A stretch of DNA of 64,000 bases, taken from contig CM051456.1 in assembly GCA_028274465.1 (NCBI GenBank), positions 113,947,397-114,011,396 on the forward strand, in the 5' to 3' direction. A program made the position numbers and the translations under genes. Below, one piece after another: positions 1-9,146 of the stretch. The DNA comes from Plantago ovata. Taxonomy: Eukaryota; Streptophyta; Magnoliopsida; Lamiales; Plantaginaceae. A model generated the notes under the pieces. The model was given only the letters and a program-made list of their open reading frames with translations, did no database searches and had not been told where the DNA came from. The stretch's first letter is position 1. Each line of letters opens with the position of its first letter.

Positions 1-903
1 AAGGGATAATTTGGGTCTGCAGTGAGGAGAAAGTTCGGAAAATCTTTAAGGCGCAGAGGAATCATTCCTGGAACCCAGTCCACTACTGTGTCCAAATATC
101 CATTTGTGAAACATGCCTCATCTGCAACAAAATAAATTTTTATTTATTAACTTTTGTAACTTCAGATATCCTTCTGTAATTTGCTTATGATAAATGAAAA
201 TGGTGGAATTTATCCCAATGAAAGGTGGTATGATGGTAAGAGTACTGGGGGTTCGAAACCAGACATAGACATTAGGGTAGATGGTAAGAGTACCGGGAAT
301 TCGAAAGCTACCAGAGGCGGTAGGGTAGTTATATTTGCCGTTTAAAAAAAATAAAAAATATATACCTTTGAGAGGTAGAAGGCCTTTTTCCAAGAGTTGG
401 CTAACAAGTAAAACACAGCTACTGCTGCAAGCACTGGCAGTTTGAACCATGACACAAGGCACACCATTCCCCTCCGCGGCATCAACGGCAAATGACATTG
501 CCATATCTGCAAACACGCAAGTTACTGGCGGAGTACTGCCCTGGTTCAACTTCGAAATGAGCTCGTTAACCGCGTGTAAACCATTCTCACGGATGGATTT
601 CCCCACCGATGCAATGTCATCATGAACAGAGACTTTAGCGCCAGTGGCTCCGTTCCCCGGGGCCGGTTGTCGGCCTGCCGGGATGGCAACGAACTTGAAG
701 TCTGGTAGGCCTTCCAAGGCAGCGGTGCCTCGGGATTCGAGGAGACGGTTGTAGTTGGTCTCAGTGTGCACAAAGGTTATATGGAAGCCTTTATAGTGTA
801 GAAGGCAAGCTAGTTTCATCATGGGGTTTATGTGGCCTTGTATGGGAAATGGTATGCACACTGCATGCTTCTTGTGATTTTCACCATTACATGCCATTTC
901 CAT
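1..903 (-). CDS. UGT85-family UDP-glucosyltransferase, 5' part (runs off window)
   Basis: Seen: exon 1 covers 903 down to 366 and exon 2 covers 121 down to the window edge; joining across a GT-AG intron (365-122) keeps the frame. The protein opens with MEMACNG and has the family's IPFPIQGHINPM block near residue 20, then VTEN-like TETNYNRLL, GLPDF, and after the splice TNGYLDTVVDWVPGM and LRLKDFPNF. These match the N-terminal acceptor-binding half of UGT85 enzymes (7-deoxyloganetin or cyanohydrin glucosyltransferase relatives), which move glucose from UDP-glucose to small aglycones in the cytosol. The sugar-donor PSPG box lies outside the window, so completeness and substrate cannot be judged. 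A second in-frame Met (895-897) two codons later could also be the start. The intron holds a SINE-like repeat. Neighbouring BAHD genes suggest specialised metabolism, which is inference. Confidence 0.85.
224..357 (+). mobile_element. SINE-like tRNA-derived repeat in UGT intron
   Basis: A short element inside the UGT intron carries GATGGTAAGAG followed by a B-box-like GGTTCGAAACC and ends in TTTGCCGTTTAAAAAAA, the usual tail of many plant SINEs. The box segment occurs twice, 48 bp apart (from about 232 and 280), so it looks partly duplicated. Relative to the UGT it is antisense. No clear target duplication was found. Confidence 0.5.
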
Positions 904-2241
904 AATTTTTTGTTTTTTTCTCACTTCCGTGAAGCTTTTTTATGAACAAAGAAAGAGTCACTTAAATTGGAGTCAAGTAGCCACTTAATTAACTAGAAAT
1001 AGCCACTTAATTAACTACAAATATGGAAATCAAACGGAACTAAATCCATATCTAACTATTTAAAAGGAACTGAAATTCGACTATTACTCCACAATCTCAC
1101 AGATAAGAACGAGTCAGCTAGCTACTCTTCTGTTACACAACGTAAGTCAACAAACCCGGACCTACCTGGCTTTTGCAAATTGCTAGGTAGGATTAGCAAT
1201 TGACATGTTGACAAATGAAATGGTTAATTAAAGCTAAATGAAATGGTTAATTAATTAGTCTTGTACGTTAATCTACAACACCAGTAGTTGATTATTTTAT
1301 TAGTAAAGAGATAAATCGATGGGTTAACTAATCTTATAAATATTGGATCGTTGCGCACCATTTGCCAGCATCTGAAGCGCAGATCGCATAGGATCTATAT
1401 ACAATTTAAGGTATAGTATGAAGGTTGATGATATTGAAAAGATGTCTAATCCATAGTTTTACGTGTCATAGTACAGTACGAACTAAGATGATTCAACTTT
1501 AGTGAGTTAAGGTCAAAAGGACTCTCATTCTGCATCAGCCAACTTAAGAGTGTCAACTATAGTACCTTGGAGAAACTATATCTCGCCATAAAAGACACTA
1601 AAGAATGAAATAGGACGAATGGTTAAGGTTAGTACGTCACAAGCTATCTAGCATGTAAGGAGATGATATATTAAAAAATATAGTATCGAAGTTGTATAGT
1701 GTATAAAATATTGTTTGTATTATAGTGTATAAAATATTAATTTAATAAATTAGTAAAGTTTTGAAGAATATTAAAAAATATAAATTGAGTAAGTTTTGTG
1801 ATACGGGTAAGTATACATAGCATTGCATTGTTCTAATAAACCAATAGTTATTCCTAGACCAAGTACAGAGTTGCCTGCACTTGTCAATGTTTCCTTTATA
1901 GGCATCATAATCAGAACTAGTTGCTGATGTTATGTTTATTGATATTGATAAGGTGCAAAATGGAATCATGCGCCTGCAAGTCAATATTGTCCAAAGCATC
2001 TGTGCCTTGGACAAGTCATAGCTAAAATAGTACTACTACACAAGATTTAGATTCATATCTGGCTCCTACACCAAACTAGGCGAAATTCCTCCTCACATAA
2101 AGACAAGTCATTGCTAAAATAGTACTACTCCACAAGATTTAGAGCATCTTTAAGTACATGACCATTTTATGCACACAATTAGCATAACTTCACTCACTTT
2201 ACATTATCCCATCATCTTCCAAGAAAGATTAAAAGAACATC
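904..2241. other. Spacer between UGT and first BAHD gene; bidirectional promoter region
   Basis: The UGT and the first BAHD gene point away from each other, so this 1.3 kb should hold both promoters. It contains a 22-bp tandem pair (TAGCCACTTAATTAACTA, starts at 978 and 1000), the first of three dispersed copies of a ~90-bp block (about 1311-1400), and from about 1830 a stretch that is repeated upstream of the second BAHD copy. No further coding signal was seen. Confidence 0.5.
1311..1400 (+). repeat. Dispersed ~90-bp repeat, copy 1 of 3
   Basis: The shared core reads CTTATAAATATTGG followed by GCGCACCATTTGCCAG and ATCTGAAGCGCA. Related copies lie at about 5306-5395 and 5740-5806. All are in the same orientation and near the BAHD copies, so they may be relics of older duplications of the same promoter-proximal DNA. 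Confidence 0.6.
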
Positions 2242-3561
2242 ATGGATGTCAAAATCATTTCCATGGAGATGATCAAGCCATCTACTCCTACTCCAGATCA
2301 CCTCAAAACCTTCAAACTATGCACTTTAGACCAGTTGATTCCTGCTGCATATGCTCCCATTGTCTTCTACTATCCGAACAACTATGGTTCCTCTCATGTC
2401 CTGGAAATATTGGCTGTGCTCAAAAGATCCTTATCCGAAACCTTGACGCGGTTTTACCCTCTTGCAGGCACACTAAAAGATGACCTTACTATCATTTGTG
2501 ATGATGAAGGTGCTTGTTTCACAACTGCAAAGGCCGATAATAACTACTGCCTAAGCGATTTTCTTGCCAACCCTGATCTTAAGCTGGTTGCCAAGTTTCT
2601 TCCTTGTGGACTGGAAGCTATTAGTCCTGTTGTGACTAATATTCAAGTTACTCTATTTGAATGTGGTGGAATTGCCATAGGGGTATGCATCTCTCATCGG
2701 ATTCTTGACGGGGCGGCCTTAGGCACGTTCATGAAATCTTGGGCCAGTTTTGCATCTCCATGCAAAGAAAACTCGTGCGTTTATCCTGATTTCTCTGCAT
2801 CTTCTCTGTTTCCAGCCAACGATGTAAGGCTTAGAGATGACTCAGTTGCGATGTGGGGTTCATTATTCAAGAAAGGCCAGTTTGTTACCAAGAGATTCTT
2901 GTTTGATGGATTGGCTACTGCAAATCTCAAAGATAAGGCGGGTGTCGGTCCCACTCGTGTGGAGGCTGTCTCAGCGTTCATATGGAAATGTGCAGTTCAA
3001 TCACGTCAAGCAGTGTCATGTTCCCGAAAACCTTCTCTGGTTACGCATTTAGTGAACTTGCGCAAGAGGGCAACTCCAAATTTCGCAGAGAGTTCTCTTG
3101 GAAACCTCATTTGGATAGCCACCACAAGAATAACTGAGGCAGAAGTTCATAACATTGGATTTCAGTGCCTAGCAAATAAGGTGAGGAACTCTATTTCGAA
3201 AGTAGATGGTGACTATGTAAAGAAACTGCGAGGAGGCCAGGGGCCGAATGTGATGCACAAGTGTCTCAAAGAGATCGAGGAACTAGGCTCTCAAAGGGTG
3301 GATCACTACGGTTTCAGTAGTTGGTGCAGGTTGGGATTCTATGATGTCAATTTCGGGTGGGGAAAGCCTATGTGGGTTAGCAGCATTGATGCAAGTGGTC
3401 CATTTTTCATGAACCTTGTGATTCTTAATGATACGAGATGTGGTAATGGGATTGAAGCTTGGGTGACTTTGGATGAGGAACAAATGCTTGTTCTAGAGAA
3501 TAATCAAGAATTTAGAGCATTTGCTTCTCTAAATCCAATCCCTCTCGATACAAATAACTAA
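2242..3561 (+). CDS. BAHD acyltransferase, copy 1 (intact, variant NFGWG motif)
   Basis: A single uninterrupted exon encodes 439 residues, the normal length for BAHD enzymes, which transfer an acyl group from a CoA thioester to an alcohol or amine in the cytosol. The catalytic HxxxD motif is HRILD (His152, Asp156) inside CISHRILDGAALGTF. The structural DFGWG motif reads NFGWG (370-374), so its conserved Asp is Asn. The N-terminus (MEMIKPSTPTPDHLKTF) and FYPLAGTLKDD block are typical of the vinorine-synthase / stemmadenine-O-acetyltransferase type clade; the substrate is unknown. The ATG at 2242 follows AAAAGAACATC and matches the start of the downstream copy. The gene is the upstream member of a tandem duplication. 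Loss of the motif's Asp may weaken activity, but the family tolerates some variation. Confidence 0.9.
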   Translation: MDVKIISMEMIKPSTPTPDHLKTFKLCTLDQLIPAAYAPIVFYYPNNYGSSHVLEILAVLKRSLSETLTRFYPLAGTLKDDLTIICDDEGACFTTAKADNNYCLSDFLANPDLKLVAKFLPCGLEAISPVVTNIQVTLFECGGIAIGVCISHRILDGAALGTFMKSWASFASPCKENSCVYPDFSASSLFPANDVRLRDDSVAMWGSLFKKGQFVTKRFLFDGLATANLKDKAGVGPTRVEAVSAFIWKCAVQSRQAVSCSRKPSLVTHLVNLRKRATPNFAESSLGNLIWIATTRITEAEVHNIGFQCLANKVRNSISKVDGDYVKKLRGGQGPNVMHKCLKEIEELGSQRVDHYGFSSWCRLGFYDVNFGWGKPMWVSSIDASGPFFMNLVILNDTRCGNGIEAWVTLDEEQMLVLENNQEFRAFASLNPIPLDTNN

Positions 3562-3761
3562 CTAGTGAATGGAGTCCGTATGTCCCCTGAAATAAGTCAT
3601 CATTATTAGTTATCTTATCAACCTAGTTTTAAATGCCTGTAAGTACTATCTATTGTATATTCTGGATATTCTGTAAGTTTGAAATTTGAAGTTACTTTTG
3701 AAATGGTTTTAAATATTTGGTGGGAAAGATTTGGCTCGAGCATTGAAATTCAGTGGGAAAA

Positions 3762-3906
3762 GTTAATTCCTAATGACAGCGGACACTATTCAATTTAAAA
3801 ATGCATTTATCCAACCCACTAGCATTATTTAATCTAAAAGTAGTACAAAGCTTATTTTGTTGACTAAATGTCAAAAGGGAAGCTATTGGGGGGACGGAGG
3901 AAGTAG
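3762..3906. mobile_element. Stowaway-like MITE remnant (one good end)
   Basis: The right end reads GGGGGGACGGAGGAAGTA (3889-3906), the complement of the TACTTCCTCCGTCCC terminus common in Stowaway-like (Tc1/mariner) MITEs. The inward sequence includes TTGACTAAATGTCAAAAGGG, also usual for such elements. The left end is degraded (AGCGGACACTATTC), so the boundary there is a guess. Confidence 0.4.
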
Positions 3907-4610
3907 TATTTTGTAATACGATATGCGTGTATATGTGTGTAAGTAAGTGTGAGAATTTTAGGAGTTGAGTCATGTGTTGCCTGATAAGTTTATTCAACAC
4001 CTATATTATGCAAACAACGTACATTTAGTCATTTTTATTATTTTACCTTTTATTAACAATTAATTAGTTCTGCAGTTGTGAAAGTTTATCCAGTGCAGAA
4101 ATTGATTACTTGGGACTGTTTATCTTGTGCAAAAATTTATACTATAAGGATTTGTCATTATAAAGAAAGAATTGAAGTAAAAGAAAGAAAACTTAGGTAA
4201 TGAATAACTCAACAAGGAATAAACTTAGAGAAGAAGGAAAAATGTAGTTCTTACTTGGAGAAGTTGATGATTTCGAAGGAGTTCAATTCTGAGAAGATTC
4301 CTTATACTCAATACAATCCTTTTTTCAATTCTGATAAGTACTTAATTTTGTAAATACAAAATATAACTAACAGGAATGTATAAATAATTGTTAAATTGTA
4401 TATGCTTTCAATCGGGAAATTATGAACACACATATAATTAAATATATATGGCTACTTCTGTGCTCATGACTTGGTCACACGCATTCATGCTTTTTTTTCA
4501 AAATGTGCGTGAGTTGATCGAAACTAAAACCAAGACCAAGTCAAGCTTTATCATGATCAAGGTCGTGTTGACTGGTAGCCAGCAAGTTTGGTTCGTATGA
4601 GCCGCGATGG

Positions 4611-4705
4611 GGATATTAATTTGTGTAATGTTTGCTGCAATGGAACACGTACAATTTGTGGATATTAATTTGTGTAATGTTTGCTGCAATGGAACACGTA
4701 CAATT
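4611..4705 (+). repeat. Direct tandem duplication, 49-bp unit, about 1.9 copies
   Basis: GGATATTAATTTGTGTAATG starts at 4611 and again at 4660, and the two copies agree through GGAACACGTACAATT. Near identity suggests a recent local duplication. Confidence 0.9.
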
Positions 4706-4894
4706 GCTAGAATGCTTGTTTCTTTCCCGCAGATGTTTGGCTGGAGTAATTTAGGCTCCTTTTCTCTTCTCAGCACTTTATGTCACTCACAGTTTTCCCT
4801 CTGCAGGGGATGCCTGGGAAAGCCGAATTCCCAGAGCTAGAGCCTAGAGGCATATTCAGCTAGCTTGGTGGATTCTTCATGAATAAGTTTTCCA

Positions 4895-4922
4895 GAGTGA
4901 GAAGCAACGTTGCTTCTCGCTC
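4895..4922. repeat. 28-bp near-perfect palindrome
   Basis: GAGTGAGAAGCAAC at 4895-4908 is followed with no spacer by GTTGCTTCTCGCTC at 4909-4922, its reverse complement except for one base. Confidence 0.9.
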
Positions 4923-5305
4923 AATAAGTCGACAATATCCATGGTATTGTTGTCCTCAGTAGCTTGATGATCCGTATTTCTGGCCGTCTTGATGTGCGGT
5001 TGCTGTTCGGACACTGTCCAGGTGCTTCCGAGGGATCACAGTTGTATGAGTGCAATTGACAGGTTGAGATCAGGAATAGCCATATCTTGCATGCGTAAGA
5101 GATGTAGTCATGTAGGGTGGGAATTTGTTCAATTCCTTGAGATGTAAAAATGCTCAGTGACAGGTCCAGGGGTGCTTTTCCTTTGTAAGTGGCCCCAAGA
5201 TGATTTTGCCAGAAGGAATTGATATTGAAGGTCTTCATTTTCAGCCCTCTACCTGTTCTGTTTTAGTCATGTATTTTAGTTAATCCAAAACACTACTCAA
5301 CTAAT

Positions 5306-5395
5306 AGTAATGATTAATTAATCTTATAAATATTGGGTCTTAGGCGCATCATTTGCCAGGATCTGAAGCGCATGCAGAGTATGATCTGGCGCGCA
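5306..5395 (+). repeat. Dispersed ~90-bp repeat, copy 2 of 3
   Basis: It carries TTAATCTTATAAATATTGG, then CATCATTTGCCAGGATCTGAAGCGCA, and matches the blocks at about 1311 and 5740 with scattered differences. Confidence 0.6.
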
Positions 5396-5739
5396 AAAGC
5401 TATATGTATGCGTTCTGCACATCGATAATATATACATCTACACCAAACTGCAAAATCACTATCCCTAGTTCATGAAATTCATTATACTACTGGTAATGTA
5501 TGTATGATGTGTTTCATTATTTCATTGAGAGATTTAACCAGATTCAAATTAAATAAATATTGTCAAAACTACATTTACCAATACTCTGATCTAATTAATG
5601 TTGCTATACTTCCTAAACTTCAAAAGGTTTCATATAATTTTGCATTCAAATCTGATCGAAAAATACCTTCCACATGCGATATTGCTGCTACGAAATTGGA
5701 AGAACCACATACTATAAGTCTATAACTCTAGTAGTAGAT

Positions 5740-5806
5740 TTGCTAAATCGAATGGTTAATTAATCTTATAAATATTGGGTCCTTGCGCACCATTTGCCAG
5801 GATCTG
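5740..5806 (+). repeat. Dispersed ~90-bp repeat, copy 3 of 3 (shorter)
   Basis: TAAATCGAATGGTTAATTAA then CTTATAAATATTGGGTCC and GCGCACCATTTGCCAGGATC match the 1311 copy closely, then similarity stops at about 5806. Confidence 0.6.
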
Positions 5807-6460
5807 TAAAGTTCCCTTCTTTTTATTAATGGTGGTGCAGCTGCATGCATCTACAATCTCCACACCATCACTAACGCGCCATGCATGCATTGCTGATTTA
5901 TTTGTGGCCCTTGAGCTATACATATGATATTTAATATTTATATGAGTTGGAATTCTTCAAGTAAGCTAGTATAATATATATGTAGAGACTCTTAAATGTC
6001 CTTTAGCTGAGTGTAGGAAGATATATGTGGCTCAAGACTGTAGCTTCAGGGGATGGATGAAGTTGTCCACTTGTCATCTCATTTAACCAATAATTGGGAC
6101 CGTATATACAGGAGCGGAACCAGAAAATTAAAAGAGAATTTTTTTATAGGTAATGTTTTTTATTTTTCAAAATTTAGCACCCGGACTTTCTAAATATTCT
6201 AGTATATATGTAATTTGACACCTGTGTACATGGTTTTATCAGTGCATTGGAGAATCTTGACTTGTAATACTCGCCACTCATATCTTGTCGTTGAGTTTCA
6301 CTTCCGGAGATCCTTTCTTTTAGAAGCAGAGAAGATAAACATATTTGGGCTTGTCACCGTTTTGTTGCCTGTGTTCTAGTCTTAACTCTTAAGCCGTTCT
6401 GTAGTATTATTATATCCTATATACCTTCCATCACATCGTTCTAATAAGAAACTAGACTAA

Positions 6461-7269
6461 GACCATCTCCAGCAGGGGCTGGAGATGGTCTGACCAGCTG
6501 ATGGCCAGACTGGCCATCAGCTCCAGCAGGAGCTGATTGGCCAGTCTGGCCATATTTTCCCAGACTGGTCTGGGTTGCCCAGACCAGTCTGGGCACCATT
6601 TATCTTTTTTTTTAATTTTTTTTAATTTTTTTTTTCTTTTCTTTCTTCTTTGTATCTCATTTCCTTTTTTCTTTTGACTTTCCTTTTTTTTTTTTTTTTT
6701 TTCTTTCCTTCTTCTTTCCTTTAATTTCATTCTTCATTATTCTTATGTTTATTTATTTTTATTTTTTTTTTGGAGTTTACTTTGCTTTAATTTAAACAAG
6801 TAAATAGTAGCAACTTTACTAATAATTATAATAAAATAAAACTTGAAAAAGAAAGAAATACACAATACAACTTATAAAAAAAATACAAACACAATTTAGC
6901 TATTTTCATGTAGTAGGCTATTTAATTTATGTCTCCGTAGAATTTAAAATATCGTTATTTTATTTTTCAAGTAGTGTAACATTATTTATTAAGTATTGTA
7001 TTTTTTTCCAATTATTATTGTAATTTTTATTATTATTTTCTAATTATTAAAAATGAAATGGGTAAAATAATGATGAGTTTATAAAAGAAATGAGAAAATG
7101 TATAAAGTGGTTTAAAAAGATAGGAGAAAAGAAAAAGAAAATTAGATTTGGTAGTTTTATTGTTGGAGATGAAGAGAGTTTGAGTGGGTTTGAGAGAATA
7201 AAAAAGATTAAAATGTTAGTGGAATGCTGACGTGGCAGGAGAGAGAGGGTATGAGTGTTGGAGATGGTC
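6461..7269. mobile_element. PIF/Harbinger (Tourist-like) non-autonomous element, 809 bp
   Basis: The ends are GACCATCTCCAGCA (left) and TGTTGGAGATGGTC (right), an inverted pair of the GACCATCTCCAACA kind typical of Tourist-like elements. They are flanked by a TAA target duplication at 6458-6460 and 7270-7272, the TWA size and sequence favoured by PIF/Harbinger. The left end is a perfect foldback: GACCATCTCCAGC, four bases, then its exact complement (6461-6490). More palindromes based on CCAGACTGG follow to about 6600. The rest is AT-rich with pyrimidine runs and no transposase. The first BAHD copy keeps the empty site near 1858-1862. Confidence 0.85.
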
Positions 7270-7272
7270 TAA

Positions 7273-7663
7273 GTACAGGGTTGCGTACATTTATCAATGC
7301 CTGTTCCTTTACAGGCATCATAATCAGGAGTCAGGACTTAAGTTGCTGATACTGATGTTCTATTTTTTTAATTAATAAGGCTGGAAAATTGAATCATGCG
7401 CCTGCACAATTAGTGATGCAAAATGCAAGTCAATAATATTCCCCAAAGCATATATGCCTTTAATTCAAATCTGGCTCCTATACCAACTAGTTGAAATTCC
7501 TTTTCACTTAAAGACAAGATTAATTAGTAGTACTCCACAAGATTAAGAGCATCTTTTAAGTACTTGATCACAAGATTTATACTTAATTTCAAGCCTACAA
7601 TTAGCATAACTTCACTTGCTTTACATTGTCCCATCATCTTCCAAGAAGGATTAAAAGAACATC
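7273..7663 (+). promoter_or_regulatory. Upstream region of BAHD copy 2, duplicated from copy 1
   Basis: This stretch aligns with 1863-2241: shared blocks include AGGCATCATAATCAG, AATCATGCGCCTGCA, and near the start codon TTAGCATAACTTCACT and CCCATCATCTTCCAAGAA. So the duplication included the promoter. No clear TATA box close to the ATG was identified. Confidence 0.6.
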
Positions 7664-8982
7664 ATGGATGTCAAGATCATTTCCATGGAGATAATCAAGC
7701 CATCTATTCCTACTCCAGATCACCTCAAAACCTTCAAATTAAGCACTTTAGACCAGTTCATTCAAGTTGCCTATGCTCCTATTGTCTTCTTCTATCCGAA
7801 CAATGATGGCTCCTCTCATGTCCTGGAAAGACTGGTTGTGTTCAAAAGATCCTTATCCGAAACCTTAACGCAGTTTTACCCTCTTGCAGGCACATTAAAA
7901 GACGACCTTACTATCGTTTGTGATGATGAAGGTGCTCGTTTCACAACCGCAAAGATTGATAATAACTACCGCCTAAGCGATTTTCTTGCCAACCCTGATC
8001 TTAAGCAGGTTGCCAAATTTCTTCCTTGTGGAATGGAAGCTATTAGTCCTGGTGTGACTAATATACAAGTTACTCTATTTGAATGTGGTGGAATTGCCAT
8101 AGGGGTATGCATCTCTCATCGGATTCTTGATGGGGCAGCCTTAGGCACGTTCATGAAATCTTGGGCCAGTTCTGCTTCCCCATGCAAAGAAAACTTGCCC
8201 GTTTCACCTGATTTCTCTGCATATTCTCTGTTTCCAGCCAACGATTTAAGGCTTAGAGATGACTCAGTCGCGATGTGGGGCTCATTGTTCAAGAAAGGCA
8301 AATTTGTTACTAAGAGGTTCTTGTTTGACGGATTGGCTATCGTGAATCTCAAAGATAAGGCGGGGGTGGGTCCCACTCGTGTGGAGGCAGTCTCGGCGTT
8401 CATATGGAAATGTGCAGTTCAATCATTTCAAGCAGTGTCATGTTCCCAAAACCTTCGATGGTTACGCATGCAGTGAATTTGCGCAAGAGGGCAACTCCAA
8501 ATTTCGCAGAGAGTTCAGTAGGAAACCTCATTTGGATAGCCACCGCAAGGATAACCGAGCTGGAAGCTCAAAGCATTGGATTTCACTGCTTGGCACATAA
8601 GGTGAGGAACAGCATTTCGAAAATAGATGGTGACTATGTGAAGAAACTGCGAGGAGACAAGGGGTCGATTGTGATGCACAAGTGTCTTAAAGAGATCGAG
8701 GAACTAGGCTCTCAGGGGGTGGATCATTATGGGTTCAGTAGTTGGTGCAGGTTGGGATTCTATGAAGTAGATTTCGGGTGGGGAAAGCCTATGTGGGTTA
8801 GCAGCATTGATGCAAGTGGTCCATCTTTCATGAACCTTGTGATTCTTATTGACACAAGATGTGGTAATGGGATTGAAGCTTGGGTGACTTTGGATGAAGA
8901 ACAAATGCTTGTGCTAGAGAACAATGAAGAATTTAGAGTATTTGCTTCTCTAAATCCTAGCCCTCTGGATACAAATATGTGA
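7664..8982 (+). pseudogene. BAHD acyltransferase, copy 2, broken by one missing base
   Basis: The copy runs from ATG at 7664 to TGA at 8980-8982, 1319 bp against 1320 bp in the upstream copy. The first 260 or so codons read through HRILD and FDGLA, then at about 8447-8451 the copy has one base fewer (CCCAAAACC where copy 1 has CCCGAAAACC). The frame then ends at 8476, while the rest of the enzyme continues in another frame from about 8450 to 8982. That downstream part keeps the canonical DFGWG motif (in FYEVDFGWG), which copy 1 has lost. The two proteins agree at roughly nine in ten positions, so the break is recent; an assembly error is possible. As written the gene would give a protein without its C-terminal domain. 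Confidence 0.85.
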
Positions 8983-9028
8983 CGAGTAGTAAATGGAGTC
9001 TGTATTTCCTCTTAAATAAGTGATCATT

Positions 9029-9146
9029 GGTAATGGGGCAGAAGCTTGGGTTGACTTTGGATGATGAAGATATATATGCTTATGCTACAAAATAATCAAA
9101 TAATTTTGGGCATTCGCTTCCCTAATCCAAGCCCTTTGATGCTTAG
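9029..9146 (+). pseudogene. C-terminal remnant of a third BAHD copy
   Basis: Just after copy 2, GGTAATGGGGCAGAAGCTTG and the following bases resemble the last ~35 codons of the two BAHD copies (GNGIEAWVTLDEEQ ... FASLNPSPLD), ending at CCAAGCCCTTTGATGC. The frame is disrupted by small indels. Only the tail is left, so this is an older relic of the array. Confidence 0.7.

Larger units (their letters stand above)
3562..6457. other. Spacer between BAHD copies, upstream part
   Basis: No gene recognised. The region holds a one-ended Stowaway-like remnant (to 3906), a 49-bp direct duplication (4611-4705), a 28-bp near-perfect palindrome (4895-4922), and two copies of the dispersed 90-bp block (about 5306 and 5740). 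An open stretch on the minus strand (5238-4921, about 105 codons) has no family I recognise and may be chance. Just before 6458 the sequence matches the left flank of the first BAHD copy's upstream region. Confidence 0.5.

Noticed and set aside
2781-2981. Minus-strand open frame inside BAHD copy 1, with a counterpart in copy 2 (8116-8403)
   Set aside because: It is the antisense shadow of the conserved BAHD coding sequence; conservation between copies follows from the real gene.
4921-5238. 105-codon minus-strand open frame in the BAHD spacer
   Set aside because: No recognisable domain or splice partner; it could be a gene fragment, but nothing in the sequence supports a specific family.
6452-6730. 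Lys-rich minus-strand open frame
   Set aside because: It is the translation of the MITE's pyrimidine runs and palindromes.
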